Position numbers and translations under genes: made by a program. Positions 47,049 through 58,975 of a stretch of 64,000 nucleotides of DNA are shown here, one piece after another. The notes beneath the pieces were generated by a model. That model was not told the DNA's origin. It did not search any database and saw only the letters and a list, made by a program, of their open reading frames with translations. Source of the stretch: Lycorma delicatula (Eukaryota; Arthropoda; Insecta; Hemiptera; Fulgoridae); NCBI RefSeq assembly GCF_047948215.1, contig NC_134461.1:86672245-86736244 (forward strand), written 5' to 3'. Each line of letters opens with the position of its first letter. Positions within the stretch are counted from its first letter, which is position 1.

Positions 47049-48559
47049 TATAACAGTCTACAGCTTTATTGTTGTTCCTTTGCTTTTCAGGCATCCAAAC
47101 TATTTCTGAATTATTATATTATATAAAAAAATAAAATTTCGATTTTAAGGACAATATACTTCCAGTTAGTTATGCATTTCTTAGATATTCATTTTTCTTT
47201 ATATTTTACACCATTTTACTTGTCATATTATTATTATTTTTTTTTTTTTTGGAAATATTAAGGCATACAACGTGACTTTTTGTAATAACATTCATCGTGC
47301 AAAGTACCTTTTAATGAAAAAAAAATCCGTGGCCTTCTCTTTACATTCAGTTTTCACGTACCAAGCCACTAAGAAATATGATTTATACAGCATTATAACC
47401 AATATTGCTCTCTTAGTGAAGGTCATAATGTAATGCAATAATCTAAACCAACCGATAACAAATTACTTAACTACTTAAAACGCAATAAGAAACTAATAAA
47501 CATACGTACATACAAGGAAATTACAATTCATATTTCAAGTATAATTTTTAATGATTTTATTTAATTATATTTCATATTTATTTAGCAGTTTTGGGTTTTG
47601 GGGTTTTGTATAACTGAAAAAAATCCTCTATCTGGTTTATTTTTCGATTAGGAATAGTTCTTTACAAAAATATTGTATTCACTGGCATTTTATTTTTGGC
47701 AAACTGCTTAAGAAAATGTATAAAATATTGAAAAGCAACCATTGTTAAGTCAAGATATATGATACGTCAAAATGAAAATGTTTTGAAATGCTTGGGGATT
47801 AATAAAGGGTAACTTTAGGCATGAAAATTACACGGCGCCTTTTCTTCTCTTAGTAGTTTACAGTAAAAGTTTTGTGGTTTATTTTATTAATACTGTAAAA
47901 AAATCTCTTAAAATCCTTATTATTTAATAAACATTTATTTGAATGTAATTTTTAATTTCAAACACCACTTTGTTACTGTTTTAATGATTTTTTTTAAAAA
48001 TTGTTTAATTTTATTCAGGATAAAAATTACCAGTTTTTTAAAATATTTTTATAAATAAAATAGTCATAAATTAAATAAATAATATTAAAAAATGGTCAAA
48101 GGTTGTCCAAAAATATACATATTTGGCGAGGTCAATGAAATAGATGAGTAGGTATTATATAGTTAATGCGACATATTTGTAAAGTTTTTGTTTGTAAACT
48201 TGTTAGTTTTTATTCGGTTATTCATTTTGATAAAATGTAATCGAAAAAGGTTATTCTTCATTAGTTTTTTCCGTATTCATTAGTATAAAGTTTCTGGGTA
48301 TTAAAATTTCAAGTAATCGATTGTATATAACGCGATTATTAATAACTGTCGTCATTCTCGAGTTGGGACCTGGTTGAACAGTTTACATTTAGTAATTTGA
48401 TACTTCCATTTATCACACATTTTTAGAATTGAGTGAGAGAGTTTTAGGAATAGTTCTTTACAAAAATATTGTATTCACTGGTATTTTATTTTTGTCAAAC
48501 TGCTTAAGAAAATGTATAAAATATTGAAAAGCTATGTATTGTAATAGTAGCTCTCTTTG
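47049..48559. other. AT-rich intronic sequence holding an 88-bp direct repeat
   Basis: Nothing is recognised except the direct repeat listed separately. Confidence 0.5.
47649..48532 (+). repeat. 88-bp direct repeat, units 47649-47736 and 48445-48532
   Basis: Both units begin taggaatagttctttac and end aaaatattgaaaagc with only two visible mismatches. They are 796 bp apart (start to start). The sequence between them shows no transposon ends or coding text. An 88-bp target duplication would be unusually long, so a duplication during repair or two copies of an unnoticed short repeat are likelier. Confidence 0.85.
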
Positions 48560-49980
48560 AAAAAAGAATATGTCACTCTGTGTCTCGGATTAAAGCGCAA
48601 CCAAATCATTCAACTTCTGATGCGGTATTCTCCAACTACCATGTTGATCAATACCGAGAACAACCGAGATCTACTGTTCTGCTGGGCATCAGAGCTCAGC
48701 GCCTTTTCCCAGCTCTAAATACGATTACCTCCAGTTCTTACTATTGCTCCATATTATTATCCTCCTCTTTTCTTGTTAATTAATGCTCTGCTCTGTCGGT
48801 ATCGTAGAAAGAACATAAACCCATTATCCTACGAAACGAATTTTATAGCATTATAAGTAGCGTGAATCCTGATGCTGTAATTTATACGGACGGCTCTAAA
48901 AACGTTAATTCTGTTGGTTGTGCTTTTGTGTTTGGCAACAGAACATACATGTTTGGTCTTCTCAGCACCGTCAGTATATTGTTGCGGAGCTGTTTGCTAT
49001 TTTAATAAAGCATTAAATATAATTAGCCCAACATTTCGACAAGTACTTGTTTTCTCAGATTCCATGAGCGCCTTACAGGTGATTAGTGACGCAATTAGCC
49101 CACCGGATTGATAGTGGGTTAACTTATCATCGCAAATCAGCTGATTTCAAATTTGAGAGTTCTAAGATTCAAATCCTTGTAAAGGCAGTTATTTTTATAC
49201 GGATTTGAATACTAGATCGTGGATACCGGAGTTCTTTGGTGGTTGGATTTCAATTAACCACACATCTTAGGAATGGTCGACTTAAAATTGTACGAGACTA
49301 CACTTCATTTACTTTCATAGATATCATCCTCTGAAGTCATACTTTACGGTGGTTCCGGAGGGTAAACAGAAAAAGAAAAAAAAAAGGTGATTAGTGACAT
49401 GTTTTCCAGACACCCTGTTGTCTGTGACATTCAGTGTGTTATTTCGCAGATGACTAAACGTAATACAACTGTGAAATTTTTCTGGTTCCTCAGCCATATT
49501 GGAATTTCAGGGAATGAGTGCGTTGATGGTGCGGCAAAAGAGGTTTGTTTCCAGTCTCCTTTCACCAATCGCGTCGCTTCGAAGGATGTCTGTTTCCGGA
49601 AGAGGGTGGTGCATAATGAGTGGTAAAGTCAATGGAATGCTACCACAAACAATAAACTTGGCCCGTTTAAGAACACCGTGTCGTTGTGGAGCTCTTCATG
49701 CAGAAATAACCGTCGAGAGGAGGTTATTATTTGCCGTTTGCGAATTGGGCACACTAGGCTCACTCATGGATATCTGATGACGCAAAGAGATGCACCCGTT
49801 TGTGATCGCTGCGACTGCCAAATAAGTGCCATATCCTTGTGGATTGTATCGGTTACATTGTGTCGAAAGTTTAAACTAGGGGCTAACATGCGAACTATGG
49901 GATAATGAAATGCTCTTTTGTTTTACGATTCCTTAGGGCCGTCCGTTTATATTCAAATATTTGAATTATTATGTTTCAGC
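48560..49980 (+). pseudogene. LINE with RNase H domain, copy 2, SINE-interrupted
   Basis: After a linker-like stretch (IRAQRLFPALNTITSSS), an RNase H domain is readable: AVIYTDGSKNVNSVGCAFVF (first catalytic Asp), an AELFAIL-like helix in another frame, VLVFSDSMSALQVISD, then after a SINE, VKFFWFLSHIGISGNECVDG with the last Asp. The C-terminus has LRIGHTRLTHGYLM and APVCDRCDCQ, the zinc-knuckle-like end of I/Jockey-type LINE ORF2 proteins. Frameshifts occur near 48990 and 49620-49690. The reverse transcriptase itself is not present in the window. Together with 41620-42004 it shows this LINE family is multi-copy. Confidence 0.85.
49091..49384 (+). mobile_element. SINE family A, copy 4, full length, in a LINE
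   Basis: A 14-bp target-site duplication AGGTGATTAGTGAC (49077-49090 and 49385-49398) marks both ends. The order is a head with cccaccggattgatagtggg, the caaatcagctgatttc block, a B-box-like gattcaaatcc, the body gaatactagatcgtggatac, ttctttggtggttgg and tcaattaaccacacatctta, then the tail cctctgaagtcatacttt ... ccggagggtaaacag and an A-rich end. It splits the RNase H domain of the host LINE right after LQVISD. Confidence 0.95.
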
Positions 49981-52964
49981 TATTTTTGCCATTTGCCGTA
50001 AAGAAGATGGTAATTTTATTATTTTAATCGAGATAAATTATGTGATAAATCTCTGTTTTTATTTCGTTTTTAGCATGTGTTATAGGCTTTTTCCTTTTAA
50101 GATGTATTTTTACGTTACTAGGTTTTAGTTTTTAATTAATTTTTGTCAATTTTTAAGATTTATTTATAACAAATGTATCATGTCCGGACAACGATAACGC
50201 GAAAGCGTTTTTCGCCCAGGTAAAAAATTGACATAAAGGCCATTTTTCTTTTTGAGGATCATCATTCATTCAAAGATTAAAACACTTCGATACCTAAAAG
50301 GTATTTCACAGGTTTAATATCGAATTGATGCTTTATGTATAGTTCAGGTTTAACACTATAATGACATTTGAGGTATAAAAGGGTTTAAGTCAGGATTGTT
50401 TACCTGAAAGTAATGATGTCTAATATACAGCCACTTCAGAATGAAGATATCAATCGCTTTTAAAGTTAGATATCATATGGATTTCCCTGAATTTGGCGTG
50501 ATAATATGCAATCATATATTCAGATTTGGTGAAGAAGGCATCGTCGTTTCATTTTATTTTTTTTTTCACTTTCCTTAGTAAACTTGGCGTGGAATGGTTA
50601 TTATTCTTGAAGATGACTACTTAATTTTTTGAAGATGCTTGATTTGTCAGATCGCCTACAATTGTTGCGGTTTTGTCACTTATGATACGTAAATACATCG
50701 TTGAATGATTGTTTGAAGTAATTTGCTAAAATTGTGAAATCTTAACCTCTTGATTTTTAAATATATTTTGAATATATTCATTTTTATAAATTCTAAGATT
50801 AGTAGTGGAAAAATCGAACGGTTGTGTTGATATACAAATGTAAAGTATTTTTCGTAAAGAATAATATTTTGTAGACAGATTGTATGCGCTGCCGTAAATA
50901 AATCGTTAAAGAAGCTGCATTTTCGTTTAGTTTTATATCATTGAAGGTTGGAAAAAAATTTCTGGACAGTTTTGCTAAAAATATTACAATATTGTAAATA
51001 AAATATTAGTTTTAAATTATTTTAAACAAAGTAGTTTTGGTATGACCTCCGAATCTTCACTTTTTTTTTTTACTAAAACTGGGAAAGAATGCAAACCGCA
51101 AAAAATGGCAGGTTGAAGGAAATAGCACAGCAAACCGCAAAGTACATTAATAACCACAGCTACGATAATAATTTCATTTTCATTTCATCCAGCTATATAA
51201 CAAAAATAATACAGAAACGTTTGATGATAAACGTTGTAAAACAAAGCTCTATTCCGTCCGTTGAACGGCAGTAAAAGTAGTAAAATAAAAAAATTCTGTG
51301 TAAACGAAAACGAAACTATGGAATGTAAATAATAGTAAAAGTAGGATGATTTCTACAATATTTATTATTCTTTGCTGGGGAGGGGGGGTAGGATCCTTCA
51401 ACTTCCAAAGAGCAAGTATGATTTAAGAAGCGTAACGTCACCTGTTCTTCCCACGCTTTCATCGAGAAGTTTATTTTATCGCCCACGGTTCTACCGCATC
51501 TATTCTGTTTGAATAATTGACCGATGGTTATTATCAACGTGCCATTATTTTATGGATTTAGCTATTCGCCTCGCGTTGACAACCGTCTAAATTGGTGTTA
51601 ATATTATTAGTAAATGTTTAATCAAAGCTGAAGAAAAGTTAAAAATTAAGGGGTCTTCACTTAATTTGGAGGAACCTTTCCTCATTTCTCAAGACAAAAC
51701 AAATACATCACTTAAAAAAAGTGTCTTTTTTTTTAAACGGGTTAACTTATTTGGACGCTTAATTATAAATAAATAGAAATAATTTGCGGTACGAAATATC
51801 AGAAGAAAAGATCTAGGCCTGTTTCAGGCAGCGAGCGCTCATCCGCCTTCCAGTCCCTCAGAGATCAAGAATTTGAAGGAGCACATTATTAATTAATAAA
51901 TGCTGCGATATATAGTTATTTTTCTCCAGAAATTAAACGGCTAAACGAGAACGCATATACAGTGTTATCCAAAGAACAGCTCACTCATTCGGAATGTTAT
52001 ACGTGAAAGTATTCGATTTAAATGTAGATTGATCTTCCAGATTTCCCATCTGTGATAAAATAAGAACCTTAAGAAGTTAATGCTAAATTTGTAAATTACA
52101 CAAACTACATAGTTTTGTCTGTGATTTTTTTTTGCGTAGAATTGAAAATCTTTAACTTGGTTTTTTAATTGATTAAATGTTAGCAAATAGTTTAAAATAA
52201 ATTACTTATTCTGAATTAGTCTTGTAATTATTTTAAGATTGCTAGTTTTTTTTTTGAACCTGAAAGAAGTTTTGTATGTGTAAAATTCATCTGTGGAAAA
52301 AATGTAAATGTGTAAGTTATCAGAACAAGATCCTATTTAAATCTCTTTATTATTGTCGTTATCTGCCATAAAAAGCCTGGATATCAATAAAATTGTTTAT
52401 TAGGCCGAGTTATCGGTTTAAGGAAAGTTCTTTGCTGTACTACCAATATTTATTACCGAATAATGGCTTATTTAAAAATAAACCGGATAAAAGTATATAT
52501 TATAAAATCTTTTGCGGTTGTGTGGCCGAATGTATGATGATCTTCTGCCGTTAATTCAAATGTTGTATTATTTTTTACTATGTTAAAAGGGTTGCTGAGT
52601 AGTGAAATACTTGTCGAGTAAACCCAGATCTATCTTAATTAGTACAAGTGTAAATAAGTTTCCCTAAACGTCCCTGCTGGACAGCCGTATATTTTTAAAT
52701 GTGCGTTAAAGGTGCGTGTTTGGTATACATGTTCATTTAGGTCGGGTATTTTATCAGTATTTTTCGGATGTATGTACGAATGGGAAAGAAACTAGGTCTT
52801 ATCTCTTTAACGATTTGGTACGTCTCTGTAGTGTTCTCAAGGCGTAGTGTAATCGTTACATTTTACAATCGGAATGAGATTATATTTTTATCGTAACAAA
52901 ATTTTACCTAAATTGCACGATTGATGTTAGTTATTGATTTATTTTGTTTCTTTTTCTGTTTCAG
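49981..52964. other. AT-rich end of intron 1, nothing recognised
   Basis: No element or gene was recognised. A less AT-rich block at 51360-51600 could be an old insertion. The last ~30 bp are the polypyrimidine tract and AG of the exon 2 acceptor. Confidence 0.5.
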
Positions 52965-53171
52965 CCCGGTGATAGCGGTTTTATATCTTTGGGAGGTGGT
53001 ATGGGTGGTGTTGCTGGCCGCCAAGAATCATCTACTGACGAGACTGACGATGGCGATGACGATTGGACTACGTCAACGGATCCGCCTTCTCCTTGCGATG
53101 TTTGTTTCGTCAATGACAACGTATTGATCAACGGAAAATCAAATCTTCGTAAACATCCGAAACAACATAAG
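52965..53171 (+). CDS. Second coding exon, taperin-like gene (69 codons)
   Basis: The exon starts after a strong acceptor (TTTTTCTGTTTCAG) and ends at AAG|GTATGC. Its length is an exact multiple of three and both edges are phase 0, so it joins the first coding exon without breaking the frame (...GARDRPK then PGDSGFISLGGG...). It encodes a Gly-rich start, an acidic ESSTDETDDGDDDW stretch, then PCDVCFVNDNVLINGKSN and a basic end (LRKHPKQHK). The codon usage is clearly less AT-biased than its surroundings, which supports coding. The CDVC pair alone is too little for a zinc finger. Further exons must lie beyond 64000 or be too small to see. The protein so far has 928 residues. Confidence 0.85.
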
Positions 53172-53215
53172 GTATGCCAAATATTACAATTTTGATTAAC
53201 TTTTTTTAAAAAGTC

Positions 53216-53420
53216 ATTCAAATCCTAGTAAAGGCTTTGAATGGCTTTTATAAGGATTTGAACGCTACTTCGTATACCGGTGTTCTTTGGTGGTTGGTTT
53301 CAATTAACCACACATCTCAGGAATGGTCGACCGAATACTGTACAGTACTACACTTTATTTACATTCATTCATATCATCCTCTGAAGTAATACTTACGGTG
53401 GTTCCGAAGGCTAAACAGGA
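53216..53420 (+). mobile_element. SINE family A, copy 5 (5'-truncated), next to exon 2
   Basis: It starts at the B-box region (attcaaatcctagtaaagg) and runs through ttctttggtggttgg, tcaattaaccacacatctca and the shared tail cctctgaagtaatactt ... ccgaaggctaaacagg. Only about 45 bp separate it from the exon 2 donor. No head and no clear target duplication are present. Confidence 0.88.
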
Positions 53421-54215
53421 AACAAGAGAAGTCTCCAGCTGGGATCTGACTGAATGTTTAGTCGTTAAGTTCGATGTTTCTCAATTTAATACAATTGCTG
53501 GTATTATGAGGGGTCGTTCCATTAAGAACCGTATATCAATTATCGGAGGAAATATAATTATCATTTCATGTCATGAGGAAAAGTAATTTTGTTGTTCAGA
53601 AAAATCATATGTTGTTCCCATTATAGTTGAAAACGTCCTGATATTATCCCGAAGGATTGCGGGTTGGTAAAGGAATATCCATTGCCCGGCAGATGTCTTT
53701 AGCCGATCTCTAGTTGGTGTATTGCCGTTCATCAGTGGGTAAATTGTACCTTTTCACTATCGTTATTCCTTTTTCTAATTGTATGCTATATAACTTTGTT
53801 ATGCGGGTAATAAACACAAAAGTTTTAAATAAAACTTGTGGAGAATTTGATTGTGAGTAAAACGGTTTCAATGAAGTCCGCAGAAACTAAATACATAGTA
53901 AGAATTTTGAAGTTTGTTTAAAAAAAACCTCAAAATGCAGCGGATATTGATATTAAAGAAACAAAATTTCAATATTACAAAACAAAAGTAATTAATATTT
54001 TAGAAAATAACAAATACAGACATATACAATAAAACAGATTACAAACAATTGAATAAACTGCTGAAAATATTTTCCGCCATAGTGGCCACTCGACGAAAAT
54101 TGTTTTTGTTTGCCTACTGTATTTCAACAGGATTGTTTTTATATTATTTGTACCGCACTGATAATTCTAATAATTAACTCTTCACTTATATTACGCATTT
54201 TTTCATATACTAATT
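53421..54215. other. Intronic sequence, nothing recognised
   Basis: An open frame to 53585 runs out of the SINE into unique sequence and has no family resemblance. Confidence 0.5.
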
Positions 54216-54405
54216 TCAAGTGGTAGTCGACAGGTATATTAAGACAGACGACCTTCGGGGCCAATTAATAGATCCGCCACGTTCAATTCGCTTCTTTAAA
54301 AAAGTCGCATTTAAGTGTTGTCTAACTGCTAATGGAAAGTGTGGAGTTGCCCCATCGTGTTTGAAATTATCATTAAAGATAATTATTAAAAATTGCAACA
54401 ATTAA
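54216..54405 (-). pseudogene. mariner-superfamily transposase scrap
   Basis: The - strand reads KHDGATPHFPLAVRQHLNAT then RIERGGSINWPRRS, matching the QQDGAxPHFxxxVRxxLNxxFPxRWIGRGGxxxWPxRSPDLT segment of the same broad group as 46340-46870. It keeps the second catalytic Asp, but nothing follows the SPDLT position. Confidence 0.75.
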
Positions 54406-56775
54406 GTTTTTTGTTTTGCATTTGAACAGCAATAAACATTAAAATAAGTGAATGAAATAGTGCGTGTATGTCATTATCGTAACTATACTTATCGATTAAA
54501 GTCGAGTAACAAAAAAAAAAAATCTACGTCGATGCTAATTGATTTTGTGTTTTTTTTATTATAATTTTCAAATGCAATAAGGGATTTATTCCTTATTGTA
54601 TAACGCAAAATTTATTGGTTATCGGCACTGTTCACGCTCTGCTTTTGTGAGTTATTTTTATTTCTATGAGTTGTTAGTTTCTTTGAATCAATCTTCCTGT
54701 TTGTCCTGTGTAGAATTTTTTCCTCTTTAAAAGAATTTGATATTCCTTGTTTTGATCGGTATTATTTCTGTTTATATTTTCTTTAGTTATAAAGTGTAAT
54801 ATGAAATATCGTTTATAAAATTGTACTGAAATATTTTGCTCGTATATATCATCCTTGTTCAAACCCGTTTGAGAAGAACAAATGAATAATAATTTATAAA
54901 AAAAACAAAAAAAAAACGTAATACGAGAAGAAATTTAACCCGTATCATGGCCACGGGATGTCTGATGATCACTTTAACAAGATGAGGCGTGGCAAAATAT
55001 TTAAATTTATTATCGTGTATTGTTATGATAAATTTATTATCGGTTAAAATACTGAAATCTATATTTCAGGTACTAACTACATACATGCATTAAATTAGTA
55101 TTCATTCTTCTCATTTTAAATATGGAAAATGAATAGTTAGGCTCTCATGTTACGTCAGCTCATTACTACATAAGGACGTAAATCAAAATGATTTTTTTTT
55201 TAGTTGATAAAATATAGTGAATAATTTTTCTTTTTTTTTAATTCGGTATTCAAAGGGCGGGACGGCATTCATTGATTATAAAAAAGAGTATTAGTCTACG
55301 CGTATGTAATACAGAATCTTCGTATTAAAATGTCAATTTTAAAATACAAGATTGTATTACTGAACATTCCTTTTGTAAATTAAAGACGATGACGTATTTG
55401 GGTGGGAATAATCGATTTATATTATCTTATCATTTTACGTTGTAATATTATCTATTTTCTTAGAAATATAAACATATTCTTTATTACATCTTTAAAAGTA
55501 GTTATACCAGGCTTTTTTTCTCGAACCAGGAATATTTATTATATTCGGATATGATTCTATATTAATATTTATCGGTTTTCTTTTATCCGGTTTGAAAATA
55601 ACGAAATAAAATTAATCAAGAATCTCAGGAACCGTATCGCTTTTCTTTGTCAACTTTCGTCATCTTTGATATCCTTTTTGTGTTCTATAATTTCATAGAA
55701 TTGTGGGGTTGGGTGATGTTTCTCATTAAGAAAGCGTAGAGCTCATTCTCGAATGAATCTTTGTTTCTCGTAGAAAAATAGTTAGCGGTTTGTTGATACA
55801 TGATTGCAACGCAAAATCGTTATTTTTTAATGTGTTTTTTCCATTTGTTCCGATCTGTTTTGGAATTTTGGATGGAATCAATGTCTAATGTGTGCGGTTT
55901 TTTGGTCGTTGAAATAAATCTATGGTTGGAAAAGTTTTTCCCGTTTCACTGTCTTTCTGTAGGTAGATAATTCATTTTTTGAATTTTTTTCTTCCGTAGA
56001 TTTTCCATTGAGGATGGTGGATACGTTAACATTACGATTTTCTTGGATTACCAATTGACCTATCCAAAAACTCATTGTCGGTACAAAAACCCAGTCTGTC
56101 TCTAAGGAGCTTATTCAGTAGACCCGAGCACTCTGATCTTTCCTAATATACATATTAGTCTTATTAGTTTATATTAGTATTATATATTAGTTTTATTTAT
56201 AATTGCTTTTTTTTATGTATTCATTTCTTCAAACATTAAGTTCTTTACCTGCAGTAAAGAACAAAAAGTTTTTTTCTTGGATGATATTTTTATCTGACTT
56301 CATTAAAAAAATTTGTTTTTGTTAATTTTATCCTGTTATTACTTCGCTTAATTATTACCAATATTTACCGATCAGTTATTACCAATATTAAGATAACACT
56401 TTTTAATGTGCAGTGCTTGAAATTCAGTTTTATACGTAGAAAATACGTGTAGATATTTGTTGTAAAATATCGATAAACCATTTTAAAACATTTTTACAAT
56501 CTATAATAAATTTTATAATGTATTTGTTTTTTTAAATTACGTACACATTATTTTATTATAATTTTGTTTAATAAATATAATCTTGCCGTAATCGTTATTA
56601 ATATAATAAAAACAGGAAAATTAAATAATGTTCATTGTTAAGTGGTTGACTATTTTGTTAAACATACATTATTTTCTAGTTAAATGTATAGGTGTAGAAA
56701 TCTTTCTTAGGTGTAGAAAACTTGGACAAAAGATTATCTGCAAAATTAAAGATAAAAATCGGTTGTGGGCGCTAC
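54406..56775. other. AT-rich intronic sequence, nothing recognised
   Basis: A more complex stretch at 55640-56110 might be an old element but could not be matched. Confidence 0.45.
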
Positions 56776-57368
56776 ATGACTTTCTTGTACGCCTATTATA
56801 ACATTTTCTTTCATTAATAACTTCTGATATTTTTTCATTTTTTTTTTTTTGAATTATTAATTATCGTAAAACTCTTTTTTTACAACCTAGAGGATAATAA
56901 TTGATTATTAAATCAATATATTTAAATTAAAAAAAGTTAAAATCCCCCTTCTATAATCGAAATGTTTCACTAACAAAAATTTTATTTGGCTATAACTCTG
57001 GAACCAATAAAAATAATTACCGCTTATGATATATCGTTGAAAAGCTCTCAGAAAGTGATTAATAATGCATTTGAGAAAACGTCCAAAATCCAAATTTTTT
57101 TGGATTTCTTTTTTGGGGCACTTTTGGTTCAGTCGTTTGCAATCAAAAAGAGAGGTACACAACTAGATGTTACAACCGTCCTAAATCCAAAATTTCAACA
57201 TGCTACGGTTAATCGTTTTTGAGTTATGCGAGGTAAATACGTACAGACGTTACGCCGATACCAGTCAAAATGGATTCAGGGATTGTCAAAATGAATATTT
57301 GTTGAAATCTGAAAACCGAAATTTTTCGCTATCACAATAATTTCTTTATTTCGTAAAAGGAAGTAAAA
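56776..57368 (+). repeat. Family Q repeat, copy 4
   Basis: It follows the family order: ctttcttgtacgcctatta, attattaattatcgtaaaac, ggctataactctgg, acttttggttcagtcg, gttacaaccgtcctaaat, gttaatcgtttttgag, tcaaaatggattcaggga and aggaagtaaaa. The T-arm-like motif is lost here (replaced by ccccttctataatcgaaat). Confidence 0.8.
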
Positions 57369-57649
57369 ATATACATTAATTTTTATGTCGTTTCATTTCC
57401 TTTTCTCGTCATTTTGGAACGTAAACTCTGGTAGTTTTATACATTTATTTTTTATTTTTTTATTTACATTGTCAACTTTACATTTTGGCTGGAATCAATA
57501 TCTGAATTTGTTCTATTGTGAACGGAGTAAAGTTTTAAAATAATAATTTCCATTTTTATTGGGAATTGTTATAGAGATTCCTAATATATTTGTAGTAATG
57601 CTAACCGGTACACCGATGGTATTTAAATAATTTAAGTTAAAAATTAAAT
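57369..57649. other. AT-rich spacer
   Basis: Nothing is recognised. Confidence 0.5.
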
Positions 57650-58080
57650 TAACAAGTTAAGGTTATTATGGAAGATGGTGTATGTGTGGTGGCTACGACT
57701 TTGACCTCAGTTAACATTTTATTGTCATAATCTGCGTGCCGATTAAGTAATTCAATTGTTGAATATTATTTAATAAGTTTGTTACGTGTCGATTGTTTTA
57801 ATGCAATTATTGTACGAGTCTTATATATTATAGTAGATGATTCGGTTAAAAGGCTGCAATACTATACTATAGAGCGGAGTCACATCGTCGTCCTATGTTC
57901 CGGTCCGGGTGAACGAGAAATGTTGAGGTCACTGAACTTCTTCATTTTTTTTTGTTCTTCTTGTACAGCAGCTTCTTTCCGACTGACATTGGTAGTAGAA
58001 GTGGAGAAGCAAAGCTATGTTGCGTTGATGCCGGGATGAAATGGAAGGAGCGGCTGGGAGGGTGCTGCCATACCGTTGGT
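57650..58080. other. Unique, GC-elevated block without repeat homology
   Basis: The segment around 57860-58080 has more G, C and CpG than its surroundings (gagcggagtcacatcgtcgt, ttccggtccgggtgaacgag, ggaaggagcggctgggaggg). No protein family is recognisable. It could be an alternative first exon, a regulatory element or an old insertion. Confidence 0.3.
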
Positions 58081-58245
58081 TTTTTCTTTATTTCTTTCTC
58101 TATTATTTAATTCTTTTACATTTTATTATTGTGTATACCATTAGTAGTCAAGGAGTTAAATGATCGAAATTTGTGTAAAAGAAAATGTTATTTATAGTCA
58201 TTTTCTTACACGCATTCTTTGTTTTATAAATGTGTGTATAAAACA

Positions 58246-58260
58246 AAGTGTGTGTATGTG

Positions 58261-58294
<34 letters not shown>
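58246..58294. repeat. (GT)n-GCGCGC-(CA)n palindromic microsatellite
   Basis: GT repeats run into GCGCGC and then CA repeats, a self-complementary, alternating purine-pyrimidine tract with Z-DNA-forming character. Confidence 0.85.
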
Positions 58295-58298
<4 letters not shown>

Positions 58299-58744
58299 TT
58301 GTATAACAGTGAAAAATACAGAGAAAAGGTGCGTAACGGACAGGAGAATCTTTTTCTTCTGTTAAAAATTTAGTTGTACGGAATTCTAGTCTACTCTTAT
58401 TCTAAAGTTGTACTTGTTCCCATTTTTTCCACAGTCTTCTTAAAAATGTTAAATAAATTCGTTTTAAAATTATTTTTGGTGTTCTACAAAACTGATTTTA
58501 ACTCTTCCAGCGGTATAAAATTTTCACCACAGAAAGAATGCGTCTTTGTTGTTGTTAATTGTATTTATTTTGATAACATAATTTACTGCAAAAACAATAA
58601 AGTATTCTGCAAATCAAATATATTTTGGATTCCTTATTACGTTTGGATGACCTTAAAAAAATTTTCAGGCACTTTATATTATGTGGTTAATAGCGCTAAC
58701 GCTATATGGTTAATTGCGTTTGCTGCTGCGGCCAGGGAATATTT
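58295..58744. other. Intronic sequence, one unassigned open frame
   Basis: A 126-codon open frame (58374-58754) without an ATG start encodes a Phe/Val/Lys-rich, hydrophobic sequence of no known family. I do not regard it as a gene. Confidence 0.45.
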
Positions 58745-58975
58745 AGCTTGTTAGGGCTCGCTTCGCTCGCGTCTAACCAGGGCATTTACCCCTGGACCCT
58801 CTTGTATACGGGCTCATGCTTGTGAGAGTAATAGTTATAAATAAAAATTAAAGCCTGTTAAATTTATAAAAACTATCAGTGTATTGTAATTTCTTCAGAG
58901 TAAATATTTGGTCAGTGTAGGACCCACTAATTGATTTTTAGATTTCCAGTCGCGGCTTCGCTTGCGAAATAACAT
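58745..58975. repeat. Possible DNA-element fragment with GCTTCGCTCGC-type motifs
   Basis: A hairpin-capable gttagggctcgcttcgctcg ... gtctaac lies at 58750-58777, and a related tcgcggcttcgcttgcgaa at about 58952-58971. Such GCTTCGC-rich palindromes are frequent near the ends of metazoan DNA elements. No transposase or target duplication was found. Confidence 0.35.

Larger units (their letters stand above)
3277..52964 (+). other. Intron 1 of the taperin-like gene (~49.7 kb)
   Basis: The donor is AAAG|GTAAAG and the acceptor is a strong pyrimidine tract, TTTCTTTTTCTGTTTCAG. Both sides are phase 0. The interior is AT-rich and filled with mobile-element relics on both strands, listed separately. 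I saw no additional open exon with convincing splice sites, though small exons could be missed by eye. Confidence 0.75.

Noticed and set aside
58374..58754. 126-codon open frame, hydrophobic
   Set aside because: There is no ATG start, no recognised domain and no splice context; the composition follows AT-rich intron sequence.
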